NCBI RefSeq assembly: GCF_004331465.1
Contig: NZ_SJKB01000001.1
Coordinates: 1,116,001 to 1,180,000, forward strand
Source of the DNA: Kribbella pittospori
GTDB taxonomy: Bacteria; Actinomycetota; Actinomycetes; Propionibacteriales; Kribbellaceae
Length of the DNA: 64,000 nt
Direction: 5' to 3'
Part shown: positions 17,619 to 25,622 of the stretch, one piece after another
How positions within the stretch are numbered: the first letter of the stretch is position 1
How the letters are laid out: each line of letters opens with the position of its first letter
Made by a program: the position numbers and the translations under genes
The notes under the pieces: generated by a model
Told to the model about the DNA's origin: nothing
Seen by the model: only the letters and a program-made list of their open reading frames with translations
The model's database searches: none

Positions 17619-18848
17619 GTGCACCAGCGTTCCGTAGTACGGGTCGGCGCGTCGCTGATCGTTGCGTCGTTGGCCCTGACTGCCTGCGGTTCACGCAGTG
17701 GCGACGACTCCGGGGGGGACTCCGGCGGCGCGACGAAGACTGCCAAGATCGGCGTGATCGCGCCTCTGTCGGGAGACTTGTCGGCCCTGGGTCTGGGTAT
17801 CCAGCACTCCGTCGAGCTGGCCGTGAAGCAGGCCAACGACAGCAACGCGATCCCGGGCTGGAAGCTCGAGGTCGACGCCAAGGACGACGAGGCCAAGCCG
17901 GACCCGGGCAAGAACGCGGCCACCGCGCTCGCCGGTGACGCCGACGTGATCGGTGTGGTCGGCACGCTGAACACCAGCGTCAGCCAGCAGGTCCAGCCGG
18001 TTCTCGCGCCGAAGAACATCGTCCAGGTCTCCCCGGCCAACACCGGCCCGGGCCTGACCCAGGGCGCGAACTGGCAGACCGACCCGAAGCGGCCGTACCC
18101 GACGTACTTCCGCACCTGCACGACGGACGCGGTCCAGGGTCCGTTCGCGGCGCGGTACCTGTACGAGACCGCGAAGATCACCAAGGTCGCCACCATCCAC
18201 GACAAGAAGGCGTACGGCCAGGGCCTGGTCGGCACCTTCACCGAGGAGTTCAAGAAGCTGGGTGGGCAGATCGTCGCGGCCCAGACCATCAACCCGGACG
18301 ACTCGAACTACCAGGCCGTGATCTCCGCGGTGAAGCCGTCGGCTCCGCAGGCGGTCTACTACGGTGGTGAGTACCCGCAGGCCGGTCCGCTCTCGCAGCA
18401 GATGAAGGCCGCCGGTCTGAACGTCCCGCTGATGGGCGGCGACGGCATCTACGACCCGAAGTACATCACCCTGGCCGGTAAGACCAGCGACAACGACCTG
18501 GCCACCTCGGTCGGCGCCCCGGTCGACGCGCTGGACTCGGCGAAGAAGTTCGTCTCCGACTACAACGCGGCCGGCTTCAAGGAGCCGTACGCGGCGTACG
18601 GCGGTTACTCCTACGACGCGGCCAACGCGATCATCAACGCGCTGAAGACCTCGCTGAAGGACGCCAAGGACGTCGAGTCCGCCCGGCAGGCCACCGTCGA
18701 TGCCATGAGCAAGGTTTCGTTCGACGGCGTGACCGGCAAGGTCGCCTTCGACCAGTACGGTGACACCACCTCCAAGGTGCTGACCGTCTACAAGGTTGCC
18801 TCCGGCAAGTGGGCGACCGTGGAGACCAAGGACTTCGAGGCCAAGTAG
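17619..18848 (+). CDS. livK: Branched-chain amino-acid ABC transporter, substrate-binding lipoprotein
   Basis: Periplasmic-type binding protein tethered by lipid; 409 aa. GTG 17619 follows GGGAGG by 4 nt and gives a signal peptide ending in lipobox LTAC. An in-frame ATG at 17607 would overlap that ribosome-binding site. After a Gly/Ser/Asp linker, the type I binding fold starts with KIGVIAPLSGDLSALG, the usual Leu/Ile/Val-BP opening, and later YGQGLVGTFTEEF and AAYGGYSYDAANAI. Ligand could be branched-chain amino acids, other amino acids or urea; sequence does not decide. A perfect hairpin separates it from livH. Confidence 0.9.
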   Translation: MHQRSVVRVGASLIVASLALTACGSRSGDDSGGDSGGATKTAKIGVIAPLSGDLSALGLGIQHSVELAVKQANDSNAIPGWKLEVDAKDDEAKPDPGKNAATALAGDADVIGVVGTLNTSVSQQVQPVLAPKNIVQVSPANTGPGLTQGANWQTDPKRPYPTYFRTCTTDAVQGPFAARYLYETAKITKVATIHDKKAYGQGLVGTFTEEFKKLGGQIVAAQTINPDDSNYQAVISAVKPSAPQAVYYGGEYPQAGPLSQQMKAAGLNVPLMGGDGIYDPKYITLAGKTSDNDLATSVGAPVDALDSAKKFVSDYNAAGFKEPYAAYGGYSYDAANAIINALKTSLKDAKDVESARQATVDAMSKVSFDGVTGKVAFDQYGDTTSKVLTVYKVASGKWATVETKDFEAK

Positions 18849-18872
18849 TTTTCGAGAGTCGACCTGATGCCT

Positions 18873-18901
18873 CGGGGGTGGGAGCGATCCTCCCACCCCC
18901 G
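18873..18901 (+). terminator. Intercistronic hairpin between livK and livH
   Basis: A 12-bp perfect stem (GGGGGTGGGAG paired with CTCCCACCCCC plus one outer C-G) around a CGATC loop. Placed inside the operon after the binding-protein gene, it probably acts as a partial terminator or RNA-stabilising stem, giving more LivK than permease. Confidence 0.75.
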
Positions 18902-18936
18902 TGGCATGTCATAACTGAGGCAGATGGGAGGTCGAC

Positions 18937-20253
18937 GTGGACCAGTTCTTCCAGCAGCTCGTGAACGGGCTGACACTCGGGTCGCTGTACGCCCTGATCG
19001 CAGTCGGGTACACCGTCGTCTACGGCATCGTGCAGCTGATCAACTTCGCCCACGGCGAGGTCTTCATGATCGGTGCGTTCGGCGCACTGACCACGTACTT
19101 GTTGTTCTTCGACGGCGATACCAGCGTCTGGATCCTGCCGATCATGATCATCGGCGCGATGATCGCTTCGGTCGGCACGGCCGTGGCGATGGAACGTGTC
19201 GCGTACCGTCCCCTGCGGAACGCGCCACGACTCGCACCACTGATCACCGCGATCGGCATCTCCGTCTTCCTGCAGGAGTTCGTCCGGCTGTTCTACGAAC
19301 GCCCGGGCTGGACCCTGTTCGCCTTCGCCGGCCTGGCAGTGGGCATCGGGTACTACGTCGGCGCGCTCGTGTCGAAGGCGGACCTGAACCACCAGGTCAG
19401 CAAGTGGTACGACCGTGCCCCGCTGATCGGCGCCGTGATCGGCGCCGTCGGGACCTGGGTGGTTGTCCGGCTGGTCGACAGCGACGTGAGCGTCCTGCTG
19501 GCAGTGGGCGTCGTCATCGTCGGCACCGCCGTCGGTACGGCGATCGGCTGGCTGGCCGGTCTTGCGACCCGGCGGAACGCACGCACCGCGATCGGCATTC
19601 AGCCGATCGCAGCGGCCGCGGCCACTGCGGCCGTCGCCGCGGTCGTGGGCTGGGTGCTCTTCGAGAAGCTCATCAGCAGCATCACCTGGCCGAGCGCGAA
19701 GCAGCGCATCCCGTTCCCGCAGATCGATGTGGTCACCGGTACGGCGATCGAGATCGGCGGCGTGACGATCCAGCGGTCGGCGATCTTCACCATGGCCGCC
19801 CTCGCGCTCTGCGCCGTGCTGCTGTGGTTCTTCATCAACCGGACCCGGCTCGGCCGGGGTATGCAGGCCGTGTCGCAGGACCCGGACACCGCCCGGCTGA
19901 TGGGTATCAACGTGGACCGGATCATCGTGGTCGCGTTCGCGCTGGGCGCCGTACTCGCGGCCATCGCGGGTGTCTCGCAGGGCCTGCAGAACAACAACAT
20001 CGAGTTCCGGATGGGCTTCCTGGCCGGTCTGAAGGCGTTCACCGCCGCCGTCCTCGGTGGTATCGGCAACATCTACGGCGCCGTCGTCGGTGGTCTGGTG
20101 CTCGGTGTCGTCGAGGCGATGGCGACCCAGTACATCCCGGGTCAGTTCGGCGGGAGTACCTGGAAGGACGTGTGGGCCTTCGTCATCCTGATTCTGGTTC
20201 TGGTGTTCAGGCCGCAGGGCCTGCTCGGCGCGAGGGTGGTGGACCGGGCATGA
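18937..20253 (+). CDS. livH: Branched-chain amino-acid ABC transporter permease LivH, enlarged
   Basis: Inner-membrane permease, 438 aa; ordinary LivH is about 290-310 aa. The N-terminal part (LTLGSLYALIAVGYTVVYGI, INFAHGEVFM) and the C-terminal part (GRGMQAVSQDPDTARLMGIN, FTAAVLGGIGNIYGAVVGG) are standard. Roughly residues 125-250 are extra and add about three hydrophobic segments and a polar loop. GTG 18937 follows GGGAGG. Its stop overlaps the livM ATG (ATGA). The inserted segment has no recognised domain. Confidence 0.9.
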   Translation: MDQFFQQLVNGLTLGSLYALIAVGYTVVYGIVQLINFAHGEVFMIGAFGALTTYLLFFDGDTSVWILPIMIIGAMIASVGTAVAMERVAYRPLRNAPRLAPLITAIGISVFLQEFVRLFYERPGWTLFAFAGLAVGIGYYVGALVSKADLNHQVSKWYDRAPLIGAVIGAVGTWVVVRLVDSDVSVLLAVGVVIVGTAVGTAIGWLAGLATRRNARTAIGIQPIAAAAATAAVAAVVGWVLFEKLISSITWPSAKQRIPFPQIDVVTGTAIEIGGVTIQRSAIFTMAALALCAVLLWFFINRTRLGRGMQAVSQDPDTARLMGINVDRIIVVAFALGAVLAAIAGVSQGLQNNNIEFRMGFLAGLKAFTAAVLGGIGNIYGAVVGGLVLGVVEAMATQYIPGQFGGSTWKDVWAFVILILVLVFRPQGLLGARVVDRA

Positions 20254-21962
20254 CCGATCTGAAGACGCCTCCGGCGGAGCCGGAGACCGCGGTCGAACCG
20301 CACGCCAAGCCGCTCGCCTGGCCGTTGGGCCTGGCGGGGGTGGCCCTGGTCATCGTCGGCTCCTTCCTGTCCTGGAGCTACGACGGCCAGATCCTCGGCG
20401 ACCTGTCGATCAACTTCTACCCGGGTGGTCTGCAGATCCTGGCGATCATCCTCGCGGTGCTCGCGCTGGTCCTGCTGCTGGCGGAGAAGGGTCCGCTGAC
20501 CAAGCTGGGCGCGTGGCTCGACGTCACCGCCGGCCTGCGGGCACTGGGCTTCACGCTCACCCTGTACATGCTGCTGGTCCTGGTCGCGATCTCGGCCGAC
20601 TCCGACGGCCTGATCAACGTGAACCCCGGCGGCTACATCTCGCTCGCCGGTGCCGCGCTGATCCTGGCCAGCGCCTGGATGATGCCGTTGCGGCACTTGC
20701 GGGACATGAGTGAGGCGAGGCTGCCGGCCTGGTTCGAGATCCTCTCGATCGCGGTCCTGATGGCCTCGGTGCTGTTCGTCGCGGCGTACGCGCTCGGCCT
20801 GGAGGACGCCTGGTCGTTCATCCTCTGCCTGGTCTTCATCGCGGCCGTCGCGGCCGTGCTGTTCCGGACCGGGGCACTGACCTGGGTCGGCCACGTCGCG
20901 CAGCGCAACCGCAAGGTGCTCACGCTGTCGGCGTTCCTGGTGGCCTTCCTGTTCCCGTTCACCCAGGGTGGTTCGGACGCGAACATGTCGATCGCCACCC
21001 AGGTGCTGGTCTTCGCGGCGACCGCGATGGGCCTGAACATCGTGGTCGGTCTGGCCGGCCTGCTGGACCTCGGGTACATCGCGTTCCTCGGGTCCGGCGC
21101 CTACGTGGCCGCCACCATGTCGACCTCGGCGTTCGCCACCATCGGGTGGAAGCCGCCGTTCCTGGTCGTGATGCTGATCGGCGCCGGTGTCGCGGCGACC
21201 CTGGGTCTGATCATCGGTACGCCGACGCTGCGGGTCTCGGGTGACTACCTGGCCATCGTGACGCTCGGCTTCGGTGAGATCTTCCGGTTCTCGATGTTCA
21301 ACCTGGACGGCAACAACGGCCCGAACCTGACCAACGGACCGAACGGCGTTCCGGGCATCCCGGACCTGGAGATCGGCGGGTTCAACTTCGGCGACGTACA
21401 CACGGTTGCCGGGATCGAGCTCGGCCGGTTCTCGAACTACTACTTCCTGCTGCTGGTCCTGACCGCGTTCGTCATCCTGGTCTTCTCCCGGCTGAACAAC
21501 AGCCGGATCGGCCGTGGCTGGGTGGCGATCCGGGAGGACGAGAAGGCGGCCGAGGCGATGGGCGTGAACACGTTCGGGCTGAAGCTGCTCGCGTTCGCGG
21601 TCGGTGCATTCCTGGCCGGTCTGGCCGGCACCATCAAGGCCCATCAGGACGGGGCGGTCAGCCCGGACCAGTACATCTTCCTGGAGTCGGCGTTCCTGCT
21701 CGCCGCGATCGTGCTCGGCGGTATGGGCACCATCGCCGGCGTGTTGCTGGGAGCAACGATCCTGAAGCTGCTGCCGGAGAAGCTGCGGTTCTTCTCGGAG
21801 TACCGGCTGCTGCTGTTCGGCCTGCTGCTGGTGCTGATGATGCGGTTCCGCCCGGAGGGTCTGGTCGCGAACAGACGCCGCCAGTTGGAGTTCCATGAAG
21901 AGGACGAGCAGCTGGCCGTCGATGTCGACGAGGAGCACCTGCTGGTCGAGGAGGCGAAATGA
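20250..21962 (+). CDS. livM: Branched-chain amino-acid ABC transporter permease LivM, with long N-terminal membrane extension
   Basis: Permease of 570 aa. The conserved LivM core begins near residue 235 ([57 protein letters not shown]). The first 230 residues are an extra hydrophobic region with around six or seven predicted membrane segments. The C-terminus is a Glu/Asp-rich cytoplasmic tail. ATG 20250 overlaps the livH stop, and the stop overlaps livG. Together with the enlarged LivH this suggests a transporter subfamily with more membrane helices than the E. coli type. Confidence 0.9.
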   Translation: MTDLKTPPAEPETAVEPHAKPLAWPLGLAGVALVIVGSFLSWSYDGQILGDLSINFYPGGLQILAIILAVLALVLLLAEKGPLTKLGAWLDVTAGLRALGFTLTLYMLLVLVAISADSDGLINVNPGGYISLAGAALILASAWMMPLRHLRDMSEARLPAWFEILSIAVLMASVLFVAAYALGLEDAWSFILCLVFIAAVAAVLFRTGALTWVGHVAQRNRKVLTLSAFLVAFLFPFTQGGSDANMSIATQVLVFAATAMGLNIVVGLAGLLDLGYIAFLGSGAYVAATMSTSAFATIGWKPPFLVVMLIGAGVAATLGLIIGTPTLRVSGDYLAIVTLGFGEIFRFSMFNLDGNNGPNLTNGPNGVPGIPDLEIGGFNFGDVHTVAGIELGRFSNYYFLLLVLTAFVILVFSRLNNSRIGRGWVAIREDEKAAEAMGVNTFGLKLLAFAVGAFLAGLAGTIKAHQDGAVSPDQYIFLESAFLLAAIVLGGMGTIAGVLLGATILKLLPEKLRFFSEYRLLLFGLLLVLMMRFRPEGLVANRRRQLEFHEEDEQLAVDVDEEHLLVEEAK

Positions 21963-22909
21963 CCGTCACCGAAACGAGCCGGGCTCCGGCCCGGAGCGCC
22001 GGCGCCGCGGTGCTGGAGGCTTCCGGCGTGACCATGCGGTTCGGTGGTCTGCTGGCGGTCAACAATGTCGACCTGACGGTTCGCGAAGGCGAGATCGTCG
22101 GTCTGATCGGCCCGAACGGTGCCGGCAAGACGACGTTCTTCAACTGCCTGACCGGCCTCTACAAGCCGACCAGCGGTCAGGTCCGGTTCGCCGGAGCGCC
22201 GCGGAAGCCGCCGAAGGCGACCAGGAGTCAGGCCGAGGACCCGGAGGCCGTCCAGGTGGAGGCGCTGGCCGAGCTCACCCCGCTGCCACCCAAGCCGCGG
22301 GCGGTCGTCAAGGCCGGGATGGCGCGGACGTTCCAGAACATCCGGTTGTTCGCGAACATGACCGCGCTGGAGAACGTGATGGTCGGCCGGTACTGCCGGA
22401 CCAGCTCGGGCGCGCTCACCTCGGTCCTGCGCGGGCCGAAGTTCCGCCGCGAGGAGGCGGCCACCACGGCGCGGGCCCAGGAACTCCTCGACTTCGTCGG
22501 CCTCGGCAAGTCGACCGAGCACCTGGCCAGGAACATGCCGTACGGCGACCAGCGCCGGCTCGAGATCGCGCGAGCGCTGGCCACCGACCCGAAGCTCATC
22601 CTGCTGGACGAGCCGACGGCCGGTATGAACCCGCTGGAGACCCGGCAGGCCAGTGACCTGATCTTCAAGATCCGGGACTCGGGCCTGTCGGTCGTGGTGA
22701 TCGAGCACGACATGCGGTTCATCTTCAACCTCTGCGACCGGGTGCTCTGCCTGGTCCGCGGCGAGGCGCTGATCGAGGGCACGCCGCACGAGGTGCAGTC
22801 CGACCCGCGGGTGATCGAGGCCTACATCGGCACCGGCGAGCAGGACGACGAGGACGAGGCGGCCGCCGTCCAGGACAGCACCGTCGCCGATGAGGAGGAC
22901 CGCCCATGA
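21959..22909 (+). CDS. livG: Branched-chain amino-acid ABC transporter ATP-binding protein LivG
   Basis: Cytoplasmic ATPase, 316 aa. Walker [10 protein letters not shown], LivG-type signature [15 protein letters not shown], Walker [14 protein letters not shown], switch His in VVIEHDMRF. About 35 extra Pro/Ala/Glu-rich residues sit after RFAGAP, between Walker A and the Q-loop ([10 protein letters not shown]), and an acidic tail follows the ATPase. ATG 21959 overlaps the livM stop. Works as a heterodimer with LivF. Confidence 0.93.
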   Translation: MTVTETSRAPARSAGAAVLEASGVTMRFGGLLAVNNVDLTVREGEIVGLIGPNGAGKTTFFNCLTGLYKPTSGQVRFAGAPRKPPKATRSQAEDPEAVQVEALAELTPLPPKPRAVVKAGMARTFQNIRLFANMTALENVMVGRYCRTSSGALTSVLRGPKFRREEAATTARAQELLDFVGLGKSTEHLARNMPYGDQRRLEIARALATDPKLILLDEPTAGMNPLETRQASDLIFKIRDSGLSVVVIEHDMRFIFNLCDRVLCLVRGEALIEGTPHEVQSDPRVIEAYIGTGEQDDEDEAAAVQDSTVADEEDRP

Positions 22910-23622
22910 GCGCGATGCTCGAGGTCCGCGACCTGGAAGTTGCCTACGGCAAGATCGTCGCGGTGAAGAAGATCAGCTTCAGCGTGGAGCAGGGGCAGGT
23001 GGTGTCGCTGATCGGCACCAACGGCGCCGGCAAGACCACCACGCTGCGGACGATCTCCGGCCTGCTCCGGCCGGTGTCGGGCGAGATCCTCTTCCAGGGC
23101 GAGCGGATCGACCACGTGGCGGCGCACGACATCGTCGCCCGCGGTCTGGCCCACTCGCCGGAAGGGCGGCGGATCTTCCCGCGGCTGTCGGTGGAGGAGA
23201 ACCTGCTGCTCGGGGCGTTCGCCCGCAAGGACCCGGCGGGAGTACGCACCGACCTGGACGCGGCGTACGACCTGTTCCCGATCCTGGGGGAGCGGCGCAA
23301 GCAGCCGGCCGGGACGTTCTCCGGTGGTGAGCAGCAGATGCTGGCGATGGGCCGGGCGATGATGAGCCGGCCGAAGCTGCTGATGCTGGACGAGCCCTCG
23401 ATGGGTCTGTCGCCGATCATGATGAAGCGGATCATGTCCACGGTGTCGGAGCTGCAGTCGCAGGGTACGACGATCCTGCTGGTCGAGCAGAACGCCCAGG
23501 CCGCGCTGAAGCGCGCGGACTTCGGCTACGTACTGGAGGTCGGCCAGATCGTCCTGTCCGGCACCGGCCGCGACCTGCTGGTCAACGACGAGGTGCGCAA
23601 GGCCTACCTCGGCGAGGACTGA
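22906..23622 (+). CDS. livF: Branched-chain amino-acid ABC transporter ATP-binding protein LivF
   Basis: Second ATPase of the transporter, 238 aa, normal length. Walker A GTNGAGKTT, LivF-style region GLAHSPEGRRIFPRLSVEEN, signature FSGGEQQMLAMGRAMM, Walker B LLMLDEPSMGLSP, switch His replaced by Gln in LLVEQNAQAAL, which is the LivF norm. ATG 22906 overlaps the livG stop. A strong terminator follows. Confidence 0.94.
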   Translation: MSAMLEVRDLEVAYGKIVAVKKISFSVEQGQVVSLIGTNGAGKTTTLRTISGLLRPVSGEILFQGERIDHVAAHDIVARGLAHSPEGRRIFPRLSVEENLLLGAFARKDPAGVRTDLDAAYDLFPILGERRKQPAGTFSGGEQQMLAMGRAMMSRPKLLMLDEPSMGLSPIMMKRIMSTVSELQSQGTTILLVEQNAQAALKRADFGYVLEVGQIVLSGTGRDLLVNDEVRKAYLGED

Positions 23623-23631
23623 CGCTCGTCG

Positions 23632-23666
23632 GCTGAACCCCCTGGTGCCACGCCAGGGGGTTCAGC
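23632..23666. terminator. Bidirectional terminator livF / DUF554 gene
   Basis: A perfect 14-bp stem (23632-23645 with 23653-23666) and 7-nt loop between convergent genes; the right arm overlaps the last codons of the DUF554 gene. Confidence 0.85.
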
Positions 23667-24402
23667 GACGAATGACGACCAGCAGTTGCACCAGCAAGGG
23701 AGCGACGATCAGCGCGGGCAGCAGGTCGGCGACCGCGATCTGCTTGATCTTCAGCAACCGCAGCGCCACGCCGATCAGCATCACGCCACCGGTCGCACCG
23801 AGCGCGGTCACATGCGCGTCGGGGAGTACGTCGCCCAGTACGGCGCCGACCGCGGTCATCGACCCCTGCACCACCAGGACGACGAGCGCCGACGCCATCA
23901 CACCCCAACCGAGGGAAGCGGCGAACGCGATCGACGCGAATCCGTCCAGCACCGCCTTCAGGAACAGCTGATCCGCACCCCGGCCGAGTCCGTCGGACAG
24001 CGAGCCCAGGAACGTCAGCGGCCCCACACAGAACACCATCGAGGCCGTCACGAACCCCTCGACGAACGTGCTCTCGCTGTCGGCGCGGCGGAATCGGTGC
24101 TGCAGCCACGCCCCGAATTCCTCCAGTCGTAGCTCGATCCGGAGCAGCGACCCGGTGATCCCGCCGATCAGCATCGCGCCCAGCACGATCAGGATCGGTG
24201 CGCTGTCGCCGACCGCGTCGCTGAGGACCGAGTCGCCCACCGTGAGTGCGGAGCTGATCGCGATCAGCAGCGTGACCAGACCGAGCGCGTCGGTGACCAG
24301 ATCCCTGGTTCGGTGACTGAGCCGGTGGCCCACGAGCACGCCGAGTACCGACCCGACGAGGACCGTCGCGACGTTCACAGCAGTGCCGATTCCGATGAAC
24401 AA
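23662..24402 (-). CDS. DUF554 family membrane protein
   Basis: Protein of 246 aa with about seven hydrophobic segments, matching the DUF554 (YdfK-like) family of unknown function. TTG 24402 is chosen because it yields the family N-terminus FIGIGTAVNVATVLVGS and has GGAG upstream; the frame opens earlier at 24450 but that adds a charged, unconserved stretch. Conserved features seen: GGITGSLLRIE, FVTASMVFCVGPLTFLGS. Convergent with livF, sharing a terminator. Confidence 0.8.
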   Translation of the reverse strand: MFIGIGTAVNVATVLVGSVLGVLVGHRLSHRTRDLVTDALGLVTLLIAISSALTVGDSVLSDAVGDSAPILIVLGAMLIGGITGSLLRIELRLEEFGAWLQHRFRRADSESTFVEGFVTASMVFCVGPLTFLGSLSDGLGRGADQLFLKAVLDGFASIAFAASLGWGVMASALVVLVVQGSMTAVGAVLGDVLPDAHVTALGATGGVMLIGVALRLLKIKQIAVADLLPALIVAPLLVQLLVVIRR

Positions 24403-24526
24403 ACCTGGTCTCCGATCACCTCGCGGCGCAGCTTTGCAAGTGACCCGCAAGGGCCTACTGTTGCGCGGGGACGAGCGTATCCGCCGTCCCGTTCACCTCG
24501 GGGGTGGACCGAAGCAGGAGGTCGCT

Positions 24527-25174
24527 GTGGCATCAGCCATCGAGGTGAGGGACGCCCAACGCGGTGATGCCGCCGCCTTGGTCGCGCTGTGGCGCGAGCT
24601 GGCCACCGTGGCCGGTCACCCGTCCCGGCTGCCCGCGGCGCCCTCGCCGGCCGCGGTCGAGGTTGCTGTCAGCAAGCATCTGGACGATCCGTTCGGCCGG
24701 CTCCTCGTCGGTGAGCTCGACGGCGCCGTCCACGGTATGGCGTATCTGCGCCGGACTGCGATCAGCCCACTGCACGACGACCTCACGGTGACGGTCGAGT
24801 ACCTGCATGTCAGTGACGAGGCCCGGCGGCACGGACTGGGCAAGGCTCTGATCGCCGAGGCGACCTCATGGGCCGAGCACGAGAACTGCGCACACGTCGC
24901 TGCGGTCGCGCCCCCGATCGCCCGCGAGGCGAACAGGTTCCTCGCCAGGCTCGGGCTGGCCCAGGCCGGCGTACTGCGTTATGCGACCACGCACACGGTG
25001 CGCCGCCGGCTCGCGGCCGAGCACGCGCCGAACCTGCTGGCCCTGCTGTCGTCGCGACGGTCCGTGATCGCCCGCCGTGCTCAGCTCGGCCGTCCGCTGC
25101 CCGCCGACGTGGCGCACGTCGACGTACCGGCCGAGGTCACTTACCCGGCGGAGCCTGAATCAGCTGGCACGTGA
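24527..25174 (+). CDS. GNAT-family N-acetyltransferase
   Basis: Protein of 215 aa. The GNAT fold covers about residues 1-150: N-terminal EVRDAQRGDAAALVALW, beta4 strand LTVTVEYLHV, acetyl-CoA loop DEARRHGLGKALIAEA (R/Q-x-x-G-x-G/A type). The C-terminal 65 residues are Arg-rich and unassigned. GTG 24527 follows AGGAGG. The 3' end overlaps the convergent thioesterase gene by 38 bp. Substrate unknown. Confidence 0.8.
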   Translation: MASAIEVRDAQRGDAAALVALWRELATVAGHPSRLPAAPSPAAVEVAVSKHLDDPFGRLLVGELDGAVHGMAYLRRTAISPLHDDLTVTVEYLHVSDEARRHGLGKALIAEATSWAEHENCAHVAAVAPPIAREANRFLARLGLAQAGVLRYATTHTVRRRLAAEHAPNLLALLSSRRSVIARRAQLGRPLPADVAHVDVPAEVTYPAEPESAGT

Positions 25175-25556
25175 GCCGCGCGGTGCAGACCCGCTTGTCC
25201 CGGTCGTCGGTGATCACGACCTCGTACGACGTGGTCGTGCGGCCGAGGTAGATCGGGGTGGCGACGCCCGTGACGGTGCCCTCGCGGACCGCGCGGTGGT
25301 GGGTGGCGTTGATGTCCACGCCGACCGCGACCTTGTCGTACGTCGCCGCGTGCAGGGCCGAGCCGATCGAGCCCAGGCTCTCGGCGAGCACGCAGGACGC
25401 GCCGCCGTGGAGCAGCCCGTACGGCTGCGTGTTGCCCTTGACCGGCATCGTCGCGACGACCCGCTCCGGGGAGGCTTCGGTGACAACGATTCCCATCAGC
25501 TGCAGGAGCGTGCCCTCCATGCCCATGCCCGGGCCGAGGTCCATGTGATCAGTCAC
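25137..25556 (-). CDS. PaaI-type hotdog-fold thioesterase
   Basis: Protein of 139 aa. The hotdog active-site helix is seen as GLLHGGASCVLAESLGS, with the family HGG motif and acidic residue, followed by VGVDINATHHRAVREGTV typical of acyl-CoA thioesterases. GTG 25556 is supported by a -10 hexamer 6 nt upstream. It is convergent with the GNAT gene and divergent from polA (66 bp). Substrate unknown; a phenylacetyl- or hydroxybenzoyl-CoA-type substrate is possible but not shown. Confidence 0.85.
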   Translation of the reverse strand: MTDHMDLGPGMGMEGTLLQLMGIVVTEASPERVVATMPVKGNTQPYGLLHGGASCVLAESLGSIGSALHAATYDKVAVGVDINATHHRAVREGTVTGVATPIYLGRTTTSYEVVITDDRDKRVCTARLTCQLIQAPPGK

Positions 25557-25562
25557 AGGGGC

Positions 25563-25568
25563 AGACTA
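25563..25568 (-). promoter_or_regulatory. -10 hexamer TAGTCT, thioesterase gene
   Basis: On the minus strand TAGTCT ends 6 nt before GTG 25556, implying a leaderless transcript. Confidence 0.45.
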
Positions 25569-25610
25569 CGGCAGCAGCGCGGGTGTGTGAGAACTGTCCG
25601 TGGGAACCAC

Positions 25611-25616
25611 TAGAGT
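25611..25616 (+). promoter_or_regulatory. -10 hexamer TAGAGT, polA
   Basis: TAGAGT ends 6 nt before GTG 25623, implying a leaderless polA transcript and supporting that start. Confidence 0.45.
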
Positions 25617-25622
25617 CGGTAC

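Noticed and set aside
25137..25174. Sequencing error behind the GNAT/thioesterase overlap
   Set aside because: Both frames stay intact to natural stops, and similar short convergent overlaps occur elsewhere in the window.
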